NCBI GenBank assembly: GCA_021464245.1
Contig: JADCRB010000036.1
Span: 1 to 64,000, forward strand
DNA: 64,000 nucleotides
DNA from: Carallia brachiata
Lineage: Eukaryota; Streptophyta; Magnoliopsida; Malpighiales; Rhizophoraceae
Direction: 5' to 3'
Shown here piece after piece: positions 30,970 to 41,863 of this stretch. A program made the translations under genes and the position numbers. The first letter of the stretch is position 1; each line of letters starts with the position of its first letter. Below the pieces are notes generated by a model. The model ran no database searches. It was not told where the DNA came from and saw only the letters and a program-made list of their open reading frames with translations.

Positions 30970-33900
30970 AGTGGCTTGAAAATCACCTACGCTTAATTTT
31001 TCTGAACCTTTTGAGGCTTCGCGGATATTCCTGCTTTGATGCTATCTTTCCCAACTTGAATTCTGCTCAAACGACAGACTAAAAATCCGTAATATAGAGG
31101 GTGAGTGGAACTCTGTAATTACATTACTTATTGGGAATCCCCTGTATCCTTCTCTACATTGAATATATAGGATATCAATATATTCTTGCCTCCTAGGGTT
31201 TTTTGTTGTTTTTTTCCTTTTCTCCTATCTAATTTGAAAAGAATTTATTATGCCGTAGCTTCTTTTTATATATTTTAATTTTAAGAGATGCTTGGGATTC
31301 CCAGACAGTAAAATAATTAATGTTGATACTTGCCAACTTTATTTCCCCATTTTTAATGTTGATTTAATTTTAACTAAGGTGATTGAATTATCTTACTCAT
31401 TAGGGTCTTGAAATAAATATCGAAGATGCTTAGCATATACACGACATGAAGGAGGACTTTCAGTATTACCAGCCATTTCTCTCTTCTCTTTAACTAAATT
31501 TTGCCTTTCTTTGATCCCCAAGGTCAATCACCTCCTCCCATGTTCTGTGTCATGTCCTGCTAGCTTTGGGGTTCTGCCTGCTTGTTTACTAGTTTTCTTT
31601 TCGAGTGCCTTTAATTTATTATTTAACATCAAGTGTAATTAGATTTCTACAAACTTGTTAGAGAAAATTGTATTGCTTTAATTTAATTCCTTTAAAATTT
31701 GGATTTTTTTTTGGGTTAAAAATTTGGATTTCTTCTGCCAATTGGGTTCGATTTCTTTCGATAGTGGGCTTTGAATCCATATTATAAATGGGTTGCATTT
31801 TTGGGTTATGCCTACTTTGAAATAATGGGTACGGGTTGGTTTTTGAGTATGGCCGTATGGGTCTCATTTGTTATGATAGGAGATCCAAGATTTTTCTACT
31901 GTAAAAAGGAAAAAAATAAAAAAAACCTAATAAAAAGAGAAAAAGATTCAAGATTTTCCTATTTTAGATAGAAGTTTAAGAATCAATCCAGATTTTATTT
32001 AAAAGGATTAAGATTCTGTCGGATTTTTTTGATTCAAAAAGGATTTTGTAAGTTTTTGTCACGCCATTGTTTTAAGTCCAAGATCTCTTTCACGAATAAT
32101 TAAGGCGTGTGCCATGGTGAAATTGATTATTATTATATATTTTGATAGGTCATAAAAATATTTTTCATGATTTTTTTATTGATTATTATTATTATTAATA
32201 TTTTTTAGTGGGTACATGATTTTTTTTTTCATGATATTTTTCATGATTTGATTGCGAGATTCAATAAAAGGGCGTAGCGTTGCCCTTTATTTGTATTATG
32301 GAGATTCAGGAATCAACATTAAAAAAGAAAAAAAAACAATTGAGATTTTCTTGATGAATAAACGAACTTTTAGATTCTATTGAATTGCTCCAATTCAATT
32401 TTTTTTAGAATTTATGAACTGCATTTTAAGAAAAATAAAATATGATTATTTTTAGGTATTAAAAAAAATGTCTATCATTTATTATTCATGTCTAATAATT
32501 TAATTGCCTGGCAATAGTAATTTTGTATTATGCAGTTTAAGATTTTTCAATAAAAATAGCGGTGTTAATATGATTATTTATTTTTATTTGCAATGATTAC
32601 TAAATTAAACTGTGAATGTGTTTCTTCCCCCTTTTCAATTATGGTTTCTATACGATTTAATCATTGTTTAAGCGGATTAGAAGAAAACTTTATTAATTAT
32701 TTCGTAAAAACAAAAATTTATTGTTGCAACAGAACGCCCATTCCCCTCTAACAATAAAGCTACTGTTAATTTTTCCGTCAAACGAAAGTCATGACGTACG
32801 AAATAAATGTTTATAATAAATTCACATACTCATATCATCCTATTTCTTATAAGTAGCTATAATCATTTTGTTAAAATTACCTGAAGTGGGAGTTTGCATA
32901 GTTTTTCGATGTATTCCATGCAGTTGACTCACGTTCACGTTCAAATCTTCACCCTCAACTTATTATAATCCTCAACTTATTATAATCAGATTGAATATCG
33001 AGTTAAAAATATTAATAATTTAAAATTTAATCGGTATTTAAGATGGTATTTAATAATATATATATTTATAAAAATAATTTTAAAAATAATATTTATAAAT
33101 AGTGATTAAATATTAATTTTTTTAATTATAAAGACTAAATTGAAAATTTTGATCACATTTAAGACTAAATTAAAAATTTTAGTTAAAGTTAAAGATTAAA
33201 TTATAATTTAAATAAAATTTAAGGCTAAATCATAATTTAAATTTTTTTTATCTAATTTGAACCGGTCTAAACAGTTTGTTTTTATTGGTCTGTTCACCCC
33301 CGATTTTAGAGTTTAAATCAGACTGGACCTAGAATCGATGACCAGTCCAACCTATTGAACTGATCGGTTTGATTCCATTGAATAGATAGGCTCAATCCGA
33401 GTTTAATTACACTACTTCACCCCATCACTCTCCTTTATGCTAAATTATGTTTGATGTCCTAGACAAAATGGGTTGGGTAATTTAGTTGAAACGGAGATTT
33501 TAAATTTCTACAATCGTTGTGGTTGGTTACCGAGAAATTGCATTTGACTTTATCAATATTTGAATAATATGTTCTCAGTTGAGAAAGTTGAACTAAAATA
33601 TCATCAAATGACTATCAATTTGGACTCGTAAGTCTAATCGCTAATATTCCTACAATGCTTTTTTTTTTCTTTTTATTAAAAAAAACTATAATCATTTTCT
33701 TAAATTGATGTTGCATTTTAAATTTGTATTCTACCAAAGACCCATAACTTGTGCACATTGTGTTTTTCCTTTTCTTTTTTAAATTTGTTTTTAAATAAAA
33801 TACAAACTACCCTAGACTGGAGGGTATTAAGGTCATTGTGTTTCTCCTTCTATAACAAGGATTGAGGGTATTAGGCAATTCGGTTTCTCCCTGTGCATAA

Positions 33901-34270
33901 TGAGGACTCCCGCTTAAATACTGCATATGATTGTTATAAATAAGCCCCAAGTTAGGATTCATACCCTCAAATTCCCTTCCCTCTAAACCCTAAAATCAAG
34001 ATCATTCTGCAGCGGTGGAGTGAATTTATTTCAAAGTTGTATGTAAGTCAAATCTATGCCCATTCTGGTGGTGGTGGTGTGGTGCATTAATATTCCCTAT
34101 CATTTTCAAAACGTAGCTTCACGACTTGAACGTGGTGGATGGAGGAAAGCCTCAGCAACTGGACCAGGAAATGGGGACCCGATTTTTGTAATTATTGAAA
34201 AACTTTTGTTATATATGTAAAACGTTACCGCATTTAAAATATAGTATATAAATTGTAATTGCTGAATTAG
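30970..34270. other. Gene-free part of unit B
   Basis: Collinear with about 14,870-18,360 and without a supported gene. The portion 32,600-33,620 is also matched by the older relic at 280-900. Confidence 0.5.
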
Positions 34271-34277
34271 TAGAACT

Positions 34278-34610
34278 TTTTTTTTATCAAAAAAAAAAAA
34301 AAGATCTTACTGGTCATATCAATTATTAGATTTTTGAGACGAGACCAAAGTAATTTCAATTTATTTGAGTTTAGTTCAACAATCCTAAAAAGACTGACTT
34401 ACCTCTCAAACATAAATAAAATTGAGTGTGATTCTGTCATTATAGTTCTTACGAGTGACTCTGAGTTTAATACTGCGTATCACTATTTATACCTAAATAG
34501 GTCTCAACATGGATTAATCATAAAAAAATACATATATAAAAAATCAAACTCAAAATTTATAATATAAAATTATATAAATTTAATACTGAACCATCACCTC
34601 AAATGATAAA
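34278..34610. mobile_element. 333-bp insertion with 7-bp target duplication (unit B only)
   Basis: TAGAACT occurs at 34,271-34,277 and again at 34,611-34,617, flanking sequence that unit A lacks (18,357-18,375). The insert starts with a T-run and TTTATCA and ends TGATAAA. Read on the minus strand it ends in an A-rich tail, so it could be a short retroposon, or a hAT-like MITE with short inverted ends. No coding sequence is present. Confidence 0.6.
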
Positions 34611-34893
34611 TAGAACTTGTTAATATTACCAATAAATGTATGTATTATCGAGATTTGTAAGAGAAATTAATGATAGTAAATGAATATCTGCGATGAGCAT
34701 TGAAAGATCCAGTACACATCAGAAACTCAGCCTTGGCAAAATACTTAAATGCCCTACAAATATAACAGCTAGAAATTAATCGCTAAACAGAGAAATACAC
34801 TTTAAAAAAAAAAAACAAATAAACTATTTATTGTCTCCACTATTGAACTTGAAAATATATTTAGCTAACATAATGTCAAGAGTCAGTAAAATT

Positions 34894-35827
34894 TCAAGGG
34901 CATTTAGGCTTGTTGCGATGAGTGGTCATTTGGGTGTAGCACTTGCCACATTTCTCCCTGTTGCCATAAGTCCCTGGGGGCACACATTTGCATCGGTCAC
35001 AGCAAGTCATGCAAGCTCGAAGACATAGATTTTTCCTTGAATGCAATTTGCACCTCTCCCCACAAAGTGGGATGCAATCTGCCCACAAATCACCACATGC
35101 ACATTGTTCAGATATGTGAAAAGAAACGGAATCATAGCAGAGTTCATACTATTTTTTTTCTTTCATTTCAATGGAAAGATAAGTTACCTGTCCTTGTTCT
35201 AACTGGAGGCAGAGTAGGAGCAGGGGGTGTCACTGGGGGTACTGGTGCAGTTGGCTTATAGACAGGAGAGGCCGGAGTAGGAGGCTTGGAAACTGGAGGG
35301 GCCGGAGAAGGAGGCTTGGAAACTCGAGGGGCTGGCGTAGGTGGCTTGGAAACTGGAGGGGCAGGAGTGGGTGGCTTGGAAACTGGTGGGGCAGGGGTGG
35401 GAGGCTTGGAGACTGGTGGGGCAGTAGTGGGTGGCTTGGAGACTGGTGGGGCAGGGGTGGGAGGCTTGGAGACTGGTGGGGAAGTAGTGGAAGGCTTGGA
35501 GACTGGTGGGGCAGGAGTAGGAAGCGTGGGAACTGGTGGGGGAGGAGTTGATGGCTTTACTGGGAGTGGAGGTGCTGGTGCTAAAACTTTGATCTCAATA
35601 CCCTGCAACAAAAATTGCATAGCTAATTAATTGCTTATGATGCTGTCCACCAATGTACATATTGTTAGAACAGAAAGCTAATGACTTTCATCCTTTTTTC
35701 ATAATGTGCAGCTTGAACATATGGTGGAGATAATATTTGAGTGCGAAGAAAGTGAGATAACCCATACCCTTGAAGATACAGCAAGAAAAGCAGCTATCAC
35801 AAACAACAACAGGACTTTGAAAGCCAT
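34894..35827 (-). CDS. GASA14: GASA14-like protein, three-exon form (unit B)
   Basis: Exons at 35,827-35,768 (signal peptide, MAFKVLLLFVIAAFLAVSSR), 35,602-35,188 (Pro-rich) and 35,078-34,894 (GASA domain) join in frame to 219 residues. The 11-codon exon present in unit A has been lost with about 260 bases of flanking intron. Because it was phase 0 at both ends, the reading frame is kept, and the merged intron is 165 bases. The Pro-rich region is ten residues shorter than in A, one repeat fewer. All 12 GASA cysteines are intact. Predicted role as for the unit A copy: a secreted hormone-responsive Cys-rich peptide. The removed segment lies between signal peptide and Pro-rich region, so secretion and the Cys-rich domain should be unaffected. 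Confidence 0.88.
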
Positions 35828-36489
35828 TGTTAATCAAGCAGAAGTACCAAGAGGGAAGCAGAAAAGAGAATGAAGATCTGGCTTGTACTACTGAGTACTT
35901 GGCTCAATAAGAAGGACCAAGTTGTGGGTATAAATAGACTGAGTGACTAATGCTTATCGTATGTAACCCCAAAACCGGAAAAAAAATAAAATAATAAAGT
36001 GTTTGTCGTGTGCAAGGCTGCAAGCTGGTGTTGTAGGTTCAAGTAAATGTGCATGCCAGCCAGCTTCATAATCAGGTCTCTAAGACGCACCACTTTATGC
36101 CTTGTAGTACTAACTACGAAAGGACATCAGGCTCGACCCGCGCGCGTGCCCCAAGGCATGCTTGTGTCTCCAAATACAAATTTGAGCAAAGTTACGTAAT
36201 TCATCTTTAATATAATAGAAATAAATATAATATTTATTTAATAATATTTATTTATTTATTTATTTTAAATTTAACTATCTAACAACCTATTCATTTACAT
36301 TTGTTCTAATAAAATTGTTTTCTCCAAGGTTTTTTAATAAAATTTTTCTATTTACCCATTGTGCTCCAACAAGCAGCGAGTGTCCTCATTATTTTACTAG
36401 CGGGCACATAAGGGCCTGTCCTTTGAAACTTCGAGCCAGAGCCAAGAGATTTCATTGATCAGGAGTTCAAGTCTTTAGCTTGGTTTATT

Positions 36490-36609
36490 AGTAGGATGCA
36501 CAGATACGGACACGAAATACAGATACTAAATAATATAGATACAGAGATATAAAAATTTTAAGAAAATTAAGATACAGACACGATATGGATACGATTATAA
36601 AATATATTA

Positions 36610-36646
<37 letters not shown>

Positions 36647-36781
36647 AAATATTTTTAATAAATTTAAAATTTTTTATACGTATAATTCATAATAATTATT
36701 ATTATTATATTTTATAATATAATTTGTATTTTGTTCACAATTTGAAAACAAAAAAATGTTATGTGTGTGCGCGCGCGTTGG

Positions 36782-36825
<44 letters not shown>

Positions 36826-37060
36826 ATAAAATATTTAAATAAATAATACATATGTATAATATATTAATTAAAATATCAAATACACCAAAAAAAATTTAAT
36901 ATGCATATTAAAAGTATTCGACATACATATCTAAATTTTTTTTTACTTTTCTTTTTTATTGAATATATTTTAAAATATTTAATACGTATTTAAATAGTAT
37001 CAGACAAATATTATAGCTTATATAAACATTCGTTAATTTAAAAGTGTCGTACATTTTAGG
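36490..37060. mobile_element. 570-bp insertion with TA tracts (unit B only)
   Basis: Unit A passes directly from TCTTTAACTTGG to GGATTCGTTT (20,930-20,960). Here the corresponding flanks are separated by a segment starting TAGGATGCACAGATACGG and ending GTGTCGTACATTTTAGG, whose ends are loosely inverted (GATGCACAGATACGGACAC against CTAAAATGTACGACAC). The interior holds (TA)n at 36,612-36,642 and 36,785-36,815. Confidence 0.55.
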
Positions 37061-37524
37061 GCCGGTGGATTCGTTTGTTTTGAAGTATATGGAGGTTAGG
37101 TTTGGTCATTGACCAACCAGAACACACCATGTGTTCACATATAGTGGCACGTGGACCTCACGATTGGCTGTCAAAAGTTACCTAAAGGAGGGGAGTGTCA
37201 TGATTTCAAATTTTGGATCTTTTAAGCATTTTTGGCAAGTTGACTGTATGGTTTGCAGTTGTCTTTTTTTTTATATATTATTCATCGTATTTATATATTT
37301 AAATTAATTTTTATTTATTAATATTTATATTTAATTTTTTTTATGAAAAACACATTATCTCAAATATTAATGAATTCAAATGAAACTCTATTATAATTTA
37401 CTTAACAATTATTAAATTATAAATTTAACATTTATACTTTAATCCGATCTTTCAAATTTAGTTAGGGCTAAAGACACCTAACACCTATTAATAGGAGGAG
37501 TGACGAATCAAAAATTCAAGTTTA

Positions 37525-37804
37525 GTGTCTGTTTATTTACTGTAAAATAACTTACATTTATAAAATATTTGTAGAAAAAAATATTTGCAGTGAAAATAAT
37601 GATTTTCTTTTATCAATTACTTATAGTACAGTTTGTATTTTTTCTGAAAATAACTTCATCTCTGTAAAAGGAGAAGTTATTTTACCTAAAAATCTGAAAA
37701 TTTTTCCCAAATTTTGCATATGTAAAATATTTTTAGTAAAACAAATACTGGAAAACTTGTAAAATTTTTTCCTATAAAATATTTTAAAGGAAACAAACAC
37801 ACTT
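37525..37804 (+). mobile_element. 280-bp Tourist-like MITE, copy 1
   Basis: Flanked by TTA at 37,522-37,524 and 37,805-37,807. It begins GTGTCTGTTTATTTACTG and ends AAACAAACACACTT. The interior has an AATAACTTC...GAAGTTATT hairpin. A second member of the same family lies inverted at 38,943-39,203. It is absent from unit A. The TTA duplication and length fit PIF/Harbinger-derived MITEs. Confidence 0.8.
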
Positions 37805-38281
37805 TTAAATCAAGTACGAGAAATATGTCGAGTTACCGTTTTCTCTTATAAAAAATTATAAACATGGAGATAATAAGTTAATGATGCCCAACAGTAATAG
37901 CTTGGCATTTACTTCCCAAGAACATTTATGCATTGTTATTAAATTGATCCAACCCGCAGAGAGGCTAAGATTACAACTGGCCCAGAGTCCAACTGGAGTG
38001 CACAGGATCTAAGCGCTAAGCGGTGCCAGTTGCCCAGTGGCAGTGGGATTCTCTTTCCAGCCCCCGTTACATGTGAATTCACATGCCACGGACATTGGTC
38101 AAAATGATCCACGTATTGCTTGATCAAAAAAAATAAAAATAAAAAATGATCCATCCATTGCAGCTAGAGCTATTTATTCGGATACGACCTAGAGGGATCT
38201 ATTTCGCCATTTTGTGTTTTGACTATTTTCCTTTTTCTGGTTTTTTTTTTGGTTAAGCACGTATAATTATTTGCAATCTAA

Positions 38282-38651
38282 CAGTGTGTTTAGATTATGA
38301 AATGTTAGTGGGAAAGAAAATTGTGAAAAAAATAATTATAAAAAAATTATGAAAAAATAAAATTTTATATTTGAATTATATACAAAATAATAAAAAAAAG
38401 TATATAAATAAAATTATAAAAATACCCTTACAAATAATTTAGAAATAAATTAAAATTACAAAAATATCTTTACATAAAACGACCATCATGGTCATCATAC
38501 TTCTAAATTTTTTTCACTTTTTCCAACTAGTTTAACAACACTAATTATTGTTTTCTAACTATTTTCTTATGTAGGCCAAACAACTTAAAAATACCTTAAA
38601 AATCTCAAATTTCTTTCCAATTCTTTTCTAACATTAAAACCAATCACAGCA
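38282..38651. mobile_element. 370-bp Tourist-like MITE (unit B only)
   Basis: TAA flanks both ends (38,279-38,281 and 38,652-38,654); unit A has one TAA at the empty site (about 21,842-21,844). The left end is CAGTGTGTTTAGATTATG and the right end, reverse-complemented, TGCTGTGATTGGTTTTA, giving imperfect inverted repeats. It continues with similar ATGTTAG blocks on both sides. It is A-rich and non-coding. Confidence 0.8.
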
Positions 38652-38942
38652 TAAGGCCTCTAATATCTTTGGATCCCTTGCATCTTGGGGAACTATCAAA
38701 ATATGATGCAAAATATTACGTGGATGATGGAATTGGAGTTAGAAATTAGATGCATAACAATGAATCTTAACTCCTCGTTGCTGTTAAATCTTAATAAATA
38801 CTAAGTCAACTGTAATTAATGATTAAAATTAACCGACTGTGCGTTTCTTGTAATGCAATAGAACTTGGGCTTGAAACGAAAACGGACAGGTGAGTTATGG
38901 GACGGTGATGGGAAAAGTCGTCCGGGCGCTTCTTTGCATTTA

Positions 38943-39203
38943 GGGTGAGTTTCTGGAAATCATTTTACTAAGAAAAAATTTTATAAATTTTTTGGTGTTT
39001 ATTTCATAAAAAATATTTTACATAGATAAAATTTAAGAAAAATTTTTAAGAAAAATAACTTCTCATTTTGTAGAATTGAAGTTATTTTTAAGAAAAATAT
39101 AAATTATGATATAAGTAAATGACAAAAAAAAATCATTATTTTCATTATAAATATTTTTTTATAAATATTTTATAAATATAAATTATTTTAAACAATCAGA
39201 GCC
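38943..39203 (-). mobile_element. 261-bp Tourist-like MITE, copy 2 (inverted)
   Basis: TTA at 38,940-38,942 and 39,204-39,206 flanks the element; unit A has a single TTA (about 22,126-22,128). Reverse-complemented, it aligns along its whole length with 37,525-37,804: GAAAATAATGATTTT, ATTTACTTAT, AATAACTTC and GAAGTTATTTT occur in the same order. Confidence 0.8.
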
Positions 39204-39209
39204 TTAAAC

Positions 39210-41497
39210 ATCACTCAATATTCCAAACCTCAAAAGAAGTGCAATTTTATCATCTTTGTCCTTGCCACTGCTAAAAGCCGGACAATATTTTCCACATCTT
39301 AGTACTCCTCCCCTCTCCTTGCCTCCGCGTCTTGAATCTTTTACACGTGTATTTCATTGACGAGGTGTGTAAAAAGAACATCAAAGAAAAGAGAATGGAC
39401 CAAATTTTTTTATAGAAAGTAATCTCGCTCAATATAGTTTTGATTTTTTTAGCAATAAAAAACTAAAAAAAGTAGTGAATTAAAATTAAAATCCTCTCAT
39501 TTTTATTATTTAATTTTTTTATAAAAAAAATTAACTATTTAACTATTATTGAACTCTATATTTAAATTTAATGTTAATAATTCTAAAACTCAAAGCACAT
39601 AAAGTACAATATCTCTGACATATTTAGAATTCAAAGCACAAGAAATACAAAATCTCTAACGCTACGAGAACTCAAATTTGTACCAATACAAAGAAAAACT
39701 TACTTAATTACCGACCAAATTATTATCTCAAGTGATAATATAACTTTGATTAAGGATATAAGAATTGTGGATTTTGTATTATAATTTTAATTTAAAAAAT
39801 TAAGTGTGAGTGACCAAGATTTATAACAAAAGGGGAAGCTTTATGTAAATTTACAAAACAAAATCCTCTAATACCGTCATTAACGAGAAAATCCCATACA
39901 AGGGAGAGAGAAAAATGTTCTTTTTTTTTTTCCCATAACTTTGCCTTTGAACAGAAGGGCCAGCACAAAACGAGAGAGAGAGAAAAAAAAAAAATTGCAA
40001 GAATCAGCATTAATTATTTTACTATTTGGGAATTCCAAGCATCCTGGTTTAATTAAATATATAAATAGAGGCAACGGCACTTAAATTCTTTCCAAATTAA
40101 TTGGGAAAAAAAAAGCCTGGGTGCTAAGAATCAACGTTAACTATATTATGTTATTGGCACTGTAAATTCTTTCCAAATTAAATGGGCAAAAAGAAGCTAA
40201 GGAGCCAAAATTCAACGTTAATTACTTTTTTTTAATATCCTGTACATTGAATTGATTTAATTTAGAGACAGGATTTCAATAGATTTGCGCTCACCGCTTA
40301 TATTCGGATTTTGTAACCGTCACGACTTGCCAGCCCCGTGGACAACCAGGTTTAATAAAATAGAAATTGTAGATTACTTTTAACCGGACAATCATAAACA
40401 CGTAATAACACAAGTTGTTGAATAGTTATAATTTAAAAAAAAAAAAAAAAAAGGAATGTCAATTGTTGTGCTTGATTTCAAAAAATTAGTTTGCAAAAAT
40501 AAAGTTTTACATATTCGTAAAAAAAAATTATATTTGATTTCACCCGAAACAGGACGTGGACCTCTATTTATAGATTTCTTGAGGAACAAACTATGACAGA
40601 TTTAGTAAAGGTCATCGCAAGGCCTTTTGAGAATCTGAGAATTAGAGCGTATGTTTATCTCTATCGAATGATTACGACTGAATTTGAATTTATAACTTTG
40701 CAAAGATGCGATTGAATTTTTTATTACTAAACTACAAGATTAACGATAATTGTTAATTGTTATGTGATAGACTACGCGTTTCAACTATCCTTTTAAATTT
40801 TTTTTTAATATATATTATTCAATTAAAAGTGAGTTATGTAGTAGGAATAATATTGACTTAAATCTTAAATTTTTATAATTAAATTTTAAACTTTTTAATA
40901 TTTTCAATAAAGTTTATAATTTTTAGATTTGTTACAATCGAGTCTTTTAGTTAGTTTGATTGTTAAAAATTTATTTAATATAACGAATTTAGAAAGTATT
41001 TAAATTAAAAATCAAATATATTTTTAACGATCAAATAGAGTGAAGAATTCGATTATAAAGATCTTGAAGATATAAAATTTAATTGAAAATATTCAAAATT
41101 TTCAAACTCAACTATAAGATTTATAAAAATTTAAAATTTAAATGAGTATTATTTATTATTAATGTAACTCATAAAATAAAAATAATAAAACAGATTTTTT
41201 TTTAATCTTTAAAAAGGATCAAGCTTATAATCTATGCTTATGTAAAAAAAAAAAGAGATTTATAAAAGTTAAAGTTTAAACCATTAATCACTCACTCACA
41301 CATAATATCTGATAACTGTTAAACTACACCTTAGTTTATGCTAATTCTCTCTCTCCCCTCTTTTTTAGCGAAAATTAAACTGGAAACTTGAGAATCAGAG
41401 TAAAAGAAAAAACTTGAGAATCGGAGCAGGAATATCGGAGAAGTCTCGAACTGGAGGGTTCAGAAAGATTAAGGATAGGTGATCACAAGCCACTCAG
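39210..41497. other. Gene-free part of unit B
   Basis: Collinear with about 22,135-24,530, and no supported gene. It contains a single copy of the segment that is tandemly duplicated in unit A at 23,445-24,216, and a poly-A run near 40,436-40,452. Confidence 0.5.
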
Positions 41498-41633
41498 GTA
41501 ACTTTCATGTCTGCTGTGCATATTGATTTGAAGCCATACTTTGATTATCGTGGACTCATCTTCCACTATTTGGAAGACTATTTGGGCCCCGTTTCCATTA
41601 TATATAAAAAAAGAAAGGGCTTCTAATCTGTCG

Positions 41634-41651
41634 CCAATCACATGTGATTGG
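41634..41651. promoter_or_regulatory. Perfect CCAAT-CACATGTG-ATTGG palindrome
   Basis: CCAATCACATGTGATTGG is identical to 24,849-24,866 and lies in the probable 5'UTR intron (41,498-41,848) of the intact plus-strand F-box gene. It could bind NF-Y and bHLH-type factors; binding is inference. Confidence 0.6.
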
Positions 41652-41863
41652 TTATGTTATGTTGGATTGGAATCTTAAATTAGAATTTCCAAGTTCATCA
41701 ATCCCATCTTTCAATTGAATTTATCATCTTTGTTGGTTATCTAAGATTGATTGATTGGTAATGTTATGATTTCTTCGCTGGGTCGCTGAAAATTACTAGC
41801 TTTTTATATTTGATTTAGAGTTTGGAAATTCACTGATTTATCTTCTAGATTAACTTGCAAGAG

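Noticed and set aside
35286..35630. Plus-strand Gly-rich frame of 114 codons (METGGAG...)
   Set aside because: It is the same antisense shadow in unit B.
41855..41863. Start of the plus-strand F-box gene at an in-frame TTG (41,855)
   Set aside because: The ATG at 41,864 is shared by all copies and follows the intron acceptor closely.
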